Assembly (NCBI GenBank): GCA_963659365.1
Contig: CAVKTI010000034.1
Coordinates: forward strand, 1-24,910
Reading direction: 5' to 3'
Length of the DNA: 24,910 bases
Source: W0P28-013 sp963659365
GTDB lineage: Bacteria; Bacteroidota; Bacteroidia; Bacteroidales; Paludibacteraceae
Position numbers and translations under genes: made by a program. The first letter of the stretch is position 1. Every line of letters starts with the position of its first letter. Shown one piece after another: positions 6,199 through 13,719 of the stretch. Under the pieces are notes generated by a model, which did not search any database, was not told where the DNA came from, and saw only the letters and a program-made list of their open reading frames with translations.

Positions 6199-7092
6199 GT
6201 GAAATTGGCACCAATTATTGTGTTAAACGGCCGTGCAGTCGATCTGTCGCAGCCTGTGGTGATGGCTATTGTCAATACCACGCCCGACTCGTTTTTTGCC
6301 GCCAGCCGCTCGCTCGACGAGGCCTCGCTCGTGGCGCATATCGATGCGGCGGTGTCCGAAGGGGCAACTATTCTTGACATTGGCGGCTGTTCTACGCGGC
6401 CGCAAGCCGATTTTCCGTCCGAAGAGGAGGAGTGGCGGCGTGTGGCGTGGGCGTTGAAAATTGTTCGGCAGCACTATCCCGATGTGCCGATTTCGGTCGA
6501 TACTTTTCGCGCTTCGGTGGCGGAATGGGCGGTAACGGAGTTTGGCGTGGCGATAGTGAACGATGTTTCGGGCGGCTGTATGGATGCCAATCTGCTGCCG
6601 ACGGTGGCGCGCCTGCAAGTGCCGTATGTGCTTACACACGCCTACGGATTCCCGAATATGCAGCGCACGCTGCCCGAAAATGCGGACTTTTTGCCATCGG
6701 TGTTGCGCTATTTTGCCGAAAAAATTGCGACTTTGCGCGCGCTCGGCTTCGACAAGGAGATAATCATCGACCCAGGCTTTGGCTTTGGCAAAACATTGCA
6801 ACAAAATTGGTTGCTGCTGCGCAATCTGAAATTGTTTGAGGTGTTCAACGCGCCAATTTTGGTGGGACTTTCGCGCAAATCGATGCTCTGCAAGCCGATT
6901 GGAATCACGCCCGCCGATGCCTTGAATGCCACCACTGCCGCCAATATGTTAGCATTGCAGGGCGGCGCACACATTTTGCGCGTACACGATGTGAAAGAGG
7001 CGGTGCAGACGATAAAAATTGGGAGTGGTGCGGCAAGCCGCAATTTCAAATTTCAAATTTCAGAATTTCAAATTGTCGGATTAGCCAAATAA
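6199..7092 (+). CDS. folP: Dihydropteroate synthase
   Basis: DHPS condenses 6-hydroxymethyl-7,8-dihydropterin pyrophosphate with p-aminobenzoate in folate synthesis, in the cytoplasm. The 297-residue TIM barrel shows VMAIVNTTPDSFF (21-33), ILDIGGCSTRP (58-68), PISVDTFRASVAEWAV (97-112), IVNDVSGG (119-126), IIIDPGFGFGKT (188-199), ILVGLSRKSML (220-230) and ILRVHDVKEA (259-268). All main pterin and sulfa-site loops are present. The start is a GTG 29 bp after a TACTTTTG -7 element. The last 16 residues, from NFKFQISEFQI onward, lie beyond the normal end of the barrel and are encoded by a 7-bp-period intergenic repeat, so they are probably a passively acquired tail. The gene is followed by cdaA, a pairing seen in other Bacteroidota. 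Confidence 0.95.
   Translation: MKLAPIIVLNGRAVDLSQPVVMAIVNTTPDSFFAASRSLDEASLVAHIDAAVSEGATILDIGGCSTRPQADFPSEEEEWRRVAWALKIVRQHYPDVPISVDTFRASVAEWAVTEFGVAIVNDVSGGCMDANLLPTVARLQVPYVLTHAYGFPNMQRTLPENADFLPSVLRYFAEKIATLRALGFDKEIIIDPGFGFGKTLQQNWLLLRNLKLFEVFNAPILVGLSRKSMLCKPIGITPADALNATTAANMLALQGGAHILRVHDVKEAVQTIKIGSGAASRNFKFQISEFQIVGLAK
7042..7074. repeat. ATTTCAA heptamer tract inside the folP 3' end
   Basis: These 33 bp are identical to 14806-14838, before ilvE. The core is ATTTCAA repeated with one extra A after ATTTCAG. Here the tract is translated as the folP C-terminal tail. Confidence 0.85.
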
Positions 7093-7184
7093 ACATAGAA
7101 TTTTTGCGACAAGCGAGCGCAGAGTCAAACTTGTTTGGGCTATGCCGAGCGGAGCAAAAATCTTCGTAGAAAAACTTAGAAACA

Positions 7185-7204
7185 AAAATTGCTGCAGCAA
7201 TTTT
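7185..7204. repeat. Perfect 20-bp palindrome between folP and cdaA
   Basis: AAAATTGCTG is followed directly by its reverse complement. It may be a regulator site or an RNA hairpin; no T-run follows. Confidence 0.8.
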
Positions 7205-7242
7205 GAAAAACAATTAGAAATAAACCTCATAGCCATTCACCA

Positions 7243-7287
7243 ATGCGTTAAACTTATCAACTCATCAACCTATCAACTTATCAACTG
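7243..7287. repeat. Octamer repeat element upstream of cdaA
   Basis: ATGCGTTAAAC is followed by about four 8-bp units (ATCAACTC, ATCAACCT, ATCAACTT, ATCAACTG). It ends 4 bp before the cdaA ATG. A same-length inverted relative lies at 13598-13642. Confidence 0.8.
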
Positions 7288-7291
7288 AAAA

Positions 7292-8071
7292 ATGGAATTA
7301 GCGTTTGGAATAAAAGATGTAATCGACATTGTGCTGGTGGCGCTGTTGATGTTTGGCGTTTACAAGTTGATGAAAAACATGGGCGCAGGCAATATCTTTA
7401 TGGGTATTTTGGCGTTTGTGCTGGTCTGGTTTTTGGTTACGCATGTGTTCAAAATGGAGTTGCTCGGCGCAATTTTGAACCGCGTGGTGGCGGTCGGTGC
7501 CATCGGACTTATCGTGATTTTTCAGAGCGAAATACGCCGCTTTTTCTCACGCATCGGGTCGCGCACCAACTGGCGGTCGATGCAGTGGCTGAAAAAAGTG
7601 TTCCGCAACGGCCAAAAAGAGGGCAAAAAAAGCGAATTTCCGATAATGCGTTTGGTCATCGCTTGCCGCGATATGGCGCGCGCCAAAACGGGCGCACTCA
7701 TCGTGATTCAGCGCAGCGACAGCCTACAGCAGTACATCGAATCGGGCGATGTGATAAATGCCGATGTGAACACGCGCCTGATAGAGAACATTTTTTTCAA
7801 AAACAGCCCACTGCACGACGGCGCGATGATTGTGGCAAACGGCCGCATAAAGGCCGCTGGTGCCATTTTGCCCGTTTCGCAAAATCCCGATGTGCCGAAA
7901 TATCTCGGTTTGCGCCACCGGTCGGCACTTGGCATCTCGGAGCGCACCGATGCGCTGGTTATCGTTGTGTCGGAAGAGACTGGCACCATTTCGCTAGCAC
8001 GCGACGGAAAATTCTCGCTCAACATCACCGCCGAACAACTCGAACATATTCTCTCTACCGAATTGGAATAA
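7292..8071 (+). CDS. cdaA: Diadenylate cyclase CdaA (c-di-AMP synthase)
   Basis: The 259-residue membrane-bound DAC enzyme makes the second messenger cyclic di-AMP from two ATP. Three transmembrane helices lie at about 10-29, 35-53 and 60-78, followed by a cytoplasmic DAC domain. The two diagnostic motifs are intact: LHDGAMIV (DGA at 176-178) and GLRHRSALGISE (RHR at 208-210). The helix count and length fit CdaA/DacA rather than DisA, which lacks these helices and has DNA-binding domains. No CdaR-type regulator gene lies next to it. It follows folP by 199 bp, a gap filled by a 20-bp palindrome and 8-bp repeats, with the repeats running almost to the ATG. c-di-AMP usually controls potassium, turgor and cell-wall balance. 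Confidence 0.95.
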   Translation: MELAFGIKDVIDIVLVALLMFGVYKLMKNMGAGNIFMGILAFVLVWFLVTHVFKMELLGAILNRVVAVGAIGLIVIFQSEIRRFFSRIGSRTNWRSMQWLKKVFRNGQKEGKKSEFPIMRLVIACRDMARAKTGALIVIQRSDSLQQYIESGDVINADVNTRLIENIFFKNSPLHDGAMIVANGRIKAAGAILPVSQNPDVPKYLGLRHRSALGISERTDALVIVVSEETGTISLARDGKFSLNITAEQLEHILSTELE

Positions 8072-8085
8072 TTGATAATGAGAAG

Positions 8086-8108
8086 GTTAGATTTTAATTC
8101 TAACGGTT
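8086..8108 (+). terminator. Weak candidate terminator after cdaA
   Basis: GTTAGA (8086-8091) pairs with TCTAAC (8099-8104), followed by GGTTTT. The stem is AT-rich and only 6 bp, so this is tentative. Confidence 0.35.
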
Positions 8109-8190
8109 TTCCTCGCCCCGATTTTTGATTATTGCTGGGCGGAATTTGCAAAAAATGTTCAATTTTCGCCCACTAATAACGCTATCGCTA

Positions 8191-8230
8191 CAAAACAAAA
8201 CAGCCTCCCAACCTTTGTTGGAAGCCGTTT
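8191..8230 (-). terminator. Terminator of the DEAD-box helicase gene
   Basis: On the minus strand CGGCTTCCAAC pairs with GTTGGGAGGCTG (one bulge, one G-T pair) and is followed by TTTTGTTTT. Confidence 0.75.
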
Positions 8231-8253
8231 CTCGTAGTTCTTTTGTGCGAAAG

Positions 8254-10014
8254 TCAGTTGCGTTTTTTCTTCGATTTGTCGGGGCGGAAGGGTTTGGCTT
8301 TGTTGTGATTGCGGTGCGAAACTACTTCTACGGTCATGTTGCCGCCGTTTTGCGCGAAAGCGTCCAACACGCGGTCGGCTTGGTCGGCATAGACATCGAA
8401 AAATGTGCAGCGTTGTGCGATTTCGATGTCGCCGATGCTGATCGATTTGTCGCGCGTTATGTCGTTGATGATGCCGAGTACATTGCGTGGCGATGCGTTT
8501 TGTTTGTAGCCAAAATTTAGCACCATGCGCACGCGCTGGCCGCGTTTGAAGCCGCCGTTGCGGTCTCCGTTTCGGTCGTTGTTGCGTGCGTTGCGCTCCG
8601 ATTTTTGCGGTTTATAATCCTCTCGTCTGCCGTTTTTGTCGCGATTGCTGGGGCGTTTGTCGTTGCGTTCGTTGCGTTCTGGCTTTTCGGGCAGGTTCAG
8701 ATCTTCGGCATTTTTGTAGTATTCGAGAAAACGGTTGAACTCGAGCGACACAAATCGACGGATAATGTCCTCTTTCGACAGATAGTCGAGTTTGGCAAAA
8801 ACATGCGGCAAAAATGGGTCGATTTGCGTGTCGTTTACCTGCACATTTTCCATGCGTTCAATCAGGTGGAAGAGTTGGCGTTTGCAGATGTCGATGCCGA
8901 GCGGAATGCGTGCGCGTTCAAATTTCTTTTTGATGATATGCTCGATGGTGCGTATTTTGCGTTGTTCGCGCGAGTGTATTATCGAGATGGAGATGCCGCG
9001 TTTGCCAGCGCGTCCAGTGCGGCCGCTGCGGTGGGTATAGACCTCCACCTCGTCGGGCAGGTTGTAGTTGATGACATGCGTGAGGTCGCTCACATCGAGT
9101 CCGCGCGCAGCCACATCGGTCGCCACGAGAATTTGTAGGTGGCGTTGGCGAAATTTGTGCATCACAGTGTCGCGTTGCGCCTGACTCAAATCGCCGTGCA
9201 GTGCGTCGGCATTGTAGCCGTCGGCCATCAGTTTTTCGGCCACCTCTTTGGTCTCTTGGCGTGTGCGACAAAAGACAATGGCGTAGATGTCGGGGTTCAT
9301 ATCGACAATGCGTTTGAGCGCCAAATAGCGTTGTTTGGCCTGCACCATGTAGTAGATGTGGTCCACATTTTCGGCACCTGCATTGCGTGTCCCGACGGCG
9401 ATTTCGGTAGCATCGGTCATATATTGTTTGGCGATGCGCGCGATTTCGTTGGGCATGGTGGCAGAGAATAGCAGTGTGCGGCGTTCGGCAGGGACTGACT
9501 GCAAAATCGTCTCCAAATCGTCTTTGAAACCCATGTCGAGCATTTCATCGGCTTCGTCGAGAACGAGGTAGCGCACAGCGTCGAGGTGCACTTTGCCGCG
9601 CTTGAGCAGGTCGATGAGTCGGCCGGGCGTGGCGACGAGAATTTGCGGTTGCACATCGAGTTGCTTGTATTGCGACACGATATTTTCGCCGCCATAGACG
9701 GGCACAATTTTCACGCCTTTCATCTCGGCGGCGTAGTTTTTCAGGTCGTTGGCAATCTGCATGCAGAGTTCGCGCGTGGGCGACAAGATGAGTGCTTGAA
9801 TGCGCTTTTCGTCCGTAGCGATGCGGGTGAGTAGCGGCAGACCGAAAGCGGCCGTTTTGCCCGTTCCCGTTTGCGCCAGCGCCACCAAATCGCCCTCTTT
9901 TTCGAGCAGAAACGGAATCACCTGTTCTTGGATTGGCATCGGTTGTTCGTAGCCGAGCGCTGCAATGGCCGTCAGAATTTCGGGACGCAGCCCCAATTCG
10001 TTGAATGTTGTCAT
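8254..10014 (-). CDS. deaD: DEAD-box ATP-dependent RNA helicase with DbpA-type RNA-binding domain
   Basis: The 586-residue helicase has all motifs: Q-motif region FNELGLRPEIL and PMPIQ, Walker A AQTGTGKT (47-54), PTRELCMQI (79-87), TPGRL, DEAD (153-156), SAT (184-186), IVFCRTR, ATDVAARGLD (298-307) and HRSGRTGR (328-335). After the two RecA domains comes a low-complexity Asn/Arg/Asp/Gly linker (about 445-492), a DbpA-like RNA-binding domain (about 494-567, with RVRMVLNFGYKQNASPRNVL) and a basic tail ending KKKRN. This matches DeaD/CsdA proteins that remodel structured RNA in ribosome assembly and cold adaptation. The -7 element at 10118-10125 gives a leader of about 95 nt that begins with a strong hairpin, a plausible site of post-transcriptional control. 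A terminator lies at 8191-8230. Confidence 0.94.
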   Translation of the reverse strand: MTTFNELGLRPEILTAIAALGYEQPMPIQEQVIPFLLEKEGDLVALAQTGTGKTAAFGLPLLTRIATDEKRIQALILSPTRELCMQIANDLKNYAAEMKGVKIVPVYGGENIVSQYKQLDVQPQILVATPGRLIDLLKRGKVHLDAVRYLVLDEADEMLDMGFKDDLETILQSVPAERRTLLFSATMPNEIARIAKQYMTDATEIAVGTRNAGAENVDHIYYMVQAKQRYLALKRIVDMNPDIYAIVFCRTRQETKEVAEKLMADGYNADALHGDLSQAQRDTVMHKFRQRHLQILVATDVAARGLDVSDLTHVINYNLPDEVEVYTHRSGRTGRAGKRGISISIIHSREQRKIRTIEHIIKKKFERARIPLGIDICKRQLFHLIERMENVQVNDTQIDPFLPHVFAKLDYLSKEDIIRRFVSLEFNRFLEYYKNAEDLNLPEKPERNERNDKRPSNRDKNGRREDYKPQKSERNARNNDRNGDRNGGFKRGQRVRMVLNFGYKQNASPRNVLGIINDITRDKSISIGDIEIAQRCTFFDVYADQADRVLDAFAQNGGNMTVEVVSHRNHNKAKPFRPDKSKKKRN

Positions 10015-10117
10015 TAAAATTTCAAATTTATTAATTTCTGGTTGGGTTGAATAGAGAGGGGAAACGATTCAACGAACCGACATTTCAACGCTTGCGAGGC
10101 GTTGAAAAAATCGGCTG

Positions 10118-10148
10118 CAAAGGTACGATTTTTTTACGAGATGGGAAA
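10118..10148 (-). promoter_or_regulatory. Promoter of the DEAD-box helicase gene
   Basis: On the minus strand TTTC (10145-10148), a 19-bp spacer and TACCTTTG (10118-10125). The start near 10111 places a 9-bp hairpin at the extreme 5' end of the mRNA. Confidence 0.55.
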
Positions 10149-10156
10149 ATGTCTGC

Positions 10157-11584
10157 TCACTGTCCCTTGCCATGGGCAATGACCCCCACGGTATAGACGA
10201 GTATTTTCAAATCCATCAGCAGGCTCATGTTCTCCAAATAGACGATGTCGTAGTTGAGGCGCTCCACCATCTTGTCGAGCGTGTCAGTGTAGCCCACTTT
10301 GATGGGACCCCACGAGGTCAGGCCAGGGCGTATTTTGTAAATCAGGCAGTAGTAGGGGGCTTTTTCGGTGATTTTGTCGATGAAGAATTGGCGCTCTGGG
10401 CGCGGTCCTACCCAACTCATGTCGCCCACGAAGATGTTCCAGAACTGCGGAAGTTCGTCTATGCGGTATTTGCGTAGCACATGCCCCACCGATGTGATGC
10501 GTTTGTCGTCCTTGACGCTTAAGTGTGGCTGCCCATCGTCTTCCGAATTGGTGTACATCGTTCTCAACTTGATGATTTTGAACGGCTTGCGGTACATACC
10601 AATGCGTTCTTGGCGGTAAAATATGGAGCCTTTCGATGTGCATTTGATGCAGATGGCGCACACAAGCACGATGGGGGCTGACAACAACATGGCCACCAGT
10701 GCTGCGACGATGTCGAACGCGCGCTTGATACTGATTTGCCAATCGGCCATGGGTAGCGTGGTGAGGTTCACCAGCGGAATAGTGTTCAGATGTTGTATTT
10801 TGGCCAAGCCAGTGATGAGGTCGTATGTGCGCGGAACGCACTGTATTTCAACATTGTAGCCATATAGTTGGTTGATTGTGCTGTACAATTCGGTTTCCGT
10901 GGCATCGCTTTCGAGCGCAATCACCACATTGGTTATTCCGTACTTTTTTTTGAGATCATCGAAATGTGCCAAGTCGCCGATTTTGTGCGCTTTCAGTTGA
11001 GGCAGTTCGTCTTTGCCAATGCCGACGAAACCAACGATTTTCGAGTCGTAGATGTTTTTTCTCAGTTCTTGCGCTATGTGCTGCGCCGTCGCACCCAAGC
11101 CGATTATGGCCGTGTTGTACAAAAAATCGCCATTGTGTATGCGCTGCCGCATGTGTAGCGTTATGGCCAGCCGGAGCGGGTACGATATGACCAGCTGCAG
11201 GCCAAAAAGCACGAACAGCGAATAGTAGTAGTGTCTGTAGTCGGTTACAACATCGTCCAGAATGACAGCAAAAAACGCCATCAGCGCAATGATGGCCGAA
11301 GCGATGGCGGTAGTTAGAAATTCGTTCGGCAGCGAACGCTGCAAGGGACGCATGTAATAGCCCGATAGGTAATGCACAACCACGCAGCCTATCGGATAGA
11401 GCAGCAGTGGTGTGTAGAAGTTGAACGCTGGCACCAAAATTTCGGTGTAGCCGAACATGCGCCCATCGTACACCATCCAGCGGAAAATCAGAAACATCAG
11501 CCATATGGCTTCGGCTGAAACAATGTCGGCTATAAGGTATTTCAACCGTTGTCGGTCGCGTATTTGGCGTGGCATGTGTGGCAT
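10157..11584 (-). CDS. Undecaprenyl-phosphate sugar-1-phosphate transferase (WcaJ/EpsL-type)
   Basis: The 475-residue polyprenyl-phosphate hexose-1-phosphate transferase starts a surface glycan by transferring a sugar phosphate to undecaprenyl phosphate. The N-terminal half has about four or five transmembrane helices (21-38, 52-74, 92-110, 118-138) and a Rossmann-like CoA-binding domain (about 155-255, YNTAIIGLGATAQHIAQEL). The C-terminal catalytic domain starts with KRAFDIVAALVAMLLSAPIV (287-306), then FYRQERIGMYRKPFKIIKLRTM, LRKYRIDELPQFWNIFVGDM, VGPRPE and RPGLTSWGPI, as in the bacterial sugar transferase family. The sugar (often glucose or galactose) cannot be read from sequence. It lies 52 bp after the alkD-like gene with no obvious promoter between, so cotranscription is likely. 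It could serve the wzx/wzy cluster 5 kb away. Confidence 0.92.
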   Translation of the reverse strand: MPHMPRQIRDRQRLKYLIADIVSAEAIWLMFLIFRWMVYDGRMFGYTEILVPAFNFYTPLLLYPIGCVVVHYLSGYYMRPLQRSLPNEFLTTAIASAIIALMAFFAVILDDVVTDYRHYYYSLFVLFGLQLVISYPLRLAITLHMRQRIHNGDFLYNTAIIGLGATAQHIAQELRKNIYDSKIVGFVGIGKDELPQLKAHKIGDLAHFDDLKKKYGITNVVIALESDATETELYSTINQLYGYNVEIQCVPRTYDLITGLAKIQHLNTIPLVNLTTLPMADWQISIKRAFDIVAALVAMLLSAPIVLVCAICIKCTSKGSIFYRQERIGMYRKPFKIIKLRTMYTNSEDDGQPHLSVKDDKRITSVGHVLRKYRIDELPQFWNIFVGDMSWVGPRPERQFFIDKITEKAPYYCLIYKIRPGLTSWGPIKVGYTDTLDKMVERLNYDIVYLENMSLLMDLKILVYTVGVIAHGKGQ

Positions 11585-11636
11585 GGCGTTTTCGCTTATA
11601 AAATAAAACGGTGTTTGGTGCGATTTATTGCGCTTT

Positions 11637-12356
11637 TTACACCTCGCTGCGCAGAAAACGCAGGCGCAGTGGTTCGGGAAATTTTTCGATGGCGTAGCGC
11701 AACATGGTGCGCGGCATGGTTTTGTAGCGTCCGTCTGCGGTCAGAAAACGAAATTCTGTGTCGAAATCGCGCTTGCCGACTTCGCGCAGCATCCAGCCGA
11801 CGGCCTTTTGTATCAAATCGTGCCGATGGTGCAGCAGTTGTTGGGCAATGGCGAGCGTGTCGGCGTATTCGTGCCGCTTGATGAATGCAAATGTCGCCAC
11901 AATGGCAATACGTTGTAACCACAAGCAATCGCTTTGGGCGTAGCTTTGCAGCGGCTGGCGTGGCTTGTCTATCAGGTAGTTACCAACAATTTGCGGTGCC
12001 GACAAATCGACCAAATCCCAGTTGTTGATGCGCTGGTGGTGTCCGATGTAGAAATCGTAAATCGTTTGCCGTTCGGTGGCGCAGTTGCTTTTGGCGAACA
12101 TATCGACAAGCAGGAGCAGTGCCGTCATGCGGCATTCGTGGTAGGGACTTTGCAGCAGTGCGTCGATTTCGGTCAGTGGCAGGCGACCAATCTGCTTGGC
12201 GAGTGTGCGTTGGCGTGGCACGCTCACACCGATAAAACGGTCGTCTTCGCCATATTCGCCTCGACCTGTTTTGAAAAAACTGCTGAGAATCTGCCGTTTC
12301 GCTTCGCCTTCCGATAGGTCGAAAAGTGCTGCCTCTATCGCTTTTGCCGTTGTCAT
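11637..12356 (-). CDS. DNA alkylation repair protein, AlkD-like DNA glycosylase
   Basis: The 239-residue all-helical, HEAT-like protein belongs to the AlkD/AlkC superfamily of base-excision glycosylases that remove alkylated bases such as 7-methylguanine and 3-methyladenine. Key stretches are YGEDDRFIGVSVPRQR (35-50), CRMTALLLLVDMF, and INNWDLVDLSAPQIVG (110-125) with the conserved Asp of WDLVD, then IQKAVGWMLREVGKRD. I chose the ATG at 12356 because it begins the conserved MTTAKAIEAALF stretch and lies about 20 bp after a TACCTTTG -7 element; the longer open frame would read back through that promoter and the gapA terminator. The sugar-transferase gene follows by 52 bp, probably on the same transcript, though no shared function is evident. 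Confidence 0.85.
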   Translation of the reverse strand: MTTAKAIEAALFDLSEGEAKRQILSSFFKTGRGEYGEDDRFIGVSVPRQRTLAKQIGRLPLTEIDALLQSPYHECRMTALLLLVDMFAKSNCATERQTIYDFYIGHHQRINNWDLVDLSAPQIVGNYLIDKPRQPLQSYAQSDCLWLQRIAIVATFAFIKRHEYADTLAIAQQLLHHRHDLIQKAVGWMLREVGKRDFDTEFRFLTADGRYKTMPRTMLRYAIEKFPEPLRLRFLRSEV

Positions 12357-12376
12357 TCCGTGCTTTTTTCGTTGTG

Positions 12377-12384
12377 CAAAGGTA
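12377..12384 (-). promoter_or_regulatory. -7 element of the alkD-like gene
   Basis: TACCTTTG on the minus strand, about 20 bp before the chosen ATG, directly after the T-run of the gapA terminator. The -33 position falls inside that terminator hairpin and is a poor match. Confidence 0.5.
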
Positions 12385-12412
12385 CAAAAAAAGTCCCCCA
12401 TTTCGGAGGACT
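12385..12412 (-). terminator. Terminator of gapA
   Basis: An 8-bp stem (12392-12399 with 12405-12412, one G-T pair) is followed on the minus strand by seven T, which run directly into the alkD-like promoter. Confidence 0.85.
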
Positions 12413-12436
12413 CTTTTTATTTTTGGCTGTTTCGCC

Positions 12437-13435
12437 TTATTTTGTGATGACGCGTGCCATTTCACAAACTTTGTTCGAATAGCCCCATTCGTTGTCGTAC
12501 CAAGCGCACACTTTTACGAAAGTACCATCGAGTTGAATACCAGCCTTTTCGTCGAAGATAGAGGTGCGTGCATCGCCACGGAAATCGGTCGAAACCACGG
12601 CTTCGTCGGTATAGCCGAGTACGCCTTTCAGTTCGCCTTCCGAAGCCTCTTTCATTGCTTTGCAGATGTCTTCGTACTTCACTTCTTTGGCGAGTTCGCA
12701 AGTCAAATCGACAAACGAAACATCAGAAGTCGGCACGCGCAGCGACATGCCAGTGAGTTTGCCATTCAGTTCGGGCAGCACTTTGCCAACGGCTTTGGCA
12801 GCACCCGTCGACGACGGAATGATGTTTTCCAAAATGCCGCGACCGCCGCGCCAGTCTTTTTTCGACGGACCATCGACGGTTTTTTGTGTGGCTGTAGCCG
12901 CGTGAACGGTGGTCATCAAGCCACGAACGATGCCAAATTTGTCGTTCAGCACTTTCGAGATAGGTGCCAAGCAGTTGGTGGTGCAACTGGCGTTCGAAAT
13001 GATTTTCTGACCAGCGTAGGTTTTGTGGTTTACACCATAAACGAACATCGGCGTAGCGTCTTTCGAAGGAGCCGACATGATGACTTTTTTCGCGCCTGCT
13101 TTCAGGTGAGCCGAAGCCAACTCTTCGGTCAGGAAGAAGCCTGTCGATTCAACAACAACATCAACATCGAGTGCGCTCCAAGTGATGTTTGCAGGGTCTT
13201 TTTCGGCAAAAATTTGGATTTTGTTGCCGTCAACAATCATGTAGTTGCCGTCCACTTTGATGTCGTGGTTGAAATGGCCGTGTACTGAATCGTATTTCAG
13301 CATGTAAGCCAGATAGTCGGCGTCCAAAAGGTCGTTGATGCCGACAACTTTGATGTCGTTGCCAAAGTTTTCGACTGCGGCGCGGAACACCATGCGTCCG
13401 ATACGGCCGAAGCCGTTGATACCCATTTTAATCAT
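12437..13435 (-). CDS. gapA: Glyceraldehyde-3-phosphate dehydrogenase, type I
   Basis: The 332-residue NAD(P)-dependent glycolytic/gluconeogenic enzyme of the cytoplasm has the usual family length. The Rossmann start is MGINGFGRIGRMVFRAA (Gly-rich loop near 5-13). The catalytic motif NASCTTNCLAP has its nucleophile at Cys151, and TTVHAATATQKTVDGP holds the partner His178. RGGRGILENIIPSSTGAAK, MSLRVPTSDVS and the terminal WYDNEWGYSNKVCEM are also present. The start at 13435 (MIKMGINGFG) is preferred over an in-frame start 102 bp upstream, because that extension is basic, unlike any GAPDH, and crosses the TAACTTTG promoter element at 13495-13502. It is monocistronic, with a terminator at 12385-12412. 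Confidence 0.97.
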   Translation of the reverse strand: MIKMGINGFGRIGRMVFRAAVENFGNDIKVVGINDLLDADYLAYMLKYDSVHGHFNHDIKVDGNYMIVDGNKIQIFAEKDPANITWSALDVDVVVESTGFFLTEELASAHLKAGAKKVIMSAPSKDATPMFVYGVNHKTYAGQKIISNASCTTNCLAPISKVLNDKFGIVRGLMTTVHAATATQKTVDGPSKKDWRGGRGILENIIPSSTGAAKAVGKVLPELNGKLTGMSLRVPTSDVSFVDLTCELAKEVKYEDICKAMKEASEGELKGVLGYTDEAVVSTDFRGDARTSIFDEKAGIQLDGTFVKVCAWYDNEWGYSNKVCEMARVITK

Positions 13436-13494
13436 TTTTCTTTTTGTTTTTATAGGTGAATAAAAATTCTGTTTCTCGTCATTTTTTGGAGTTG

Positions 13495-13502
13495 CAAAGT
13501 TA
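13495..13502 (-). promoter_or_regulatory. -7 element of gapA
   Basis: TAACTTTG on the minus strand, 59 bp before the gapA ATG at 13435. It supports that start over the upstream in-frame ATG. Confidence 0.6.
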
Positions 13503-13597
13503 CATTTTTTTTGTTTATGGCGTGTGCGTTTCTCCATTTTTTTATAAACACCTACAAATTGCGTGCCACAGTTGGGGAAAATTTCAAATTTCAGATT

Positions 13598-13642
13598 GGG
13601 TTGATAAGTTGACGAGTTGAAAAGTTGATGAGTTTAACGCAT
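13598..13642. repeat. Octamer repeat element, inverted copy
   Basis: Its reverse complement begins ATGCGTTAAACT and continues in ATCAACTT-type 8-bp units. It is 45 bp long, like the element at 7243-7287, with roughly eight or nine differences. Confidence 0.8.
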
Positions 13643-13668
13643 CAATAAGAATCCGCAAGGCAAAAAAC

Positions 13669-13708
13669 AATCTTCAAATCTTCAAATCTTCAAATCTTCA
13701 AATCTTCA
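13669..13708. repeat. Five perfect copies of AATCTTCA
   Basis: The exact 8-bp unit is repeated five times with no change, the only perfect tandem array in the window. Confidence 0.95.
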
Positions 13709-13719
13709 AATAATTTTGT

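Noticed and set aside
7105..7160. Possible tRNA or small structured RNA after folP
   Set aside because: Only a small CAAAC/GTTTG palindrome (7126-7137) is seen. No cloverleaf can be drawn and no other RNA signature is present.
12326..13288. Open frame of about 320 codons opposite gapA
   Set aside because: gapA has all catalytic motifs. The opposite frame has no domain and spans the gapA terminator and the alkD-like start.
13436..13537. Longer gapA reading frame starting at 13537
   Set aside because: The extra 34 residues are basic and unlike any GAPDH, and the stretch contains the gapA -7 element at 13495-13502.
13669..13708. CRISPR-like array
   Set aside because: The repeats are 8 bp with no spacers between them, and no cas genes are near.
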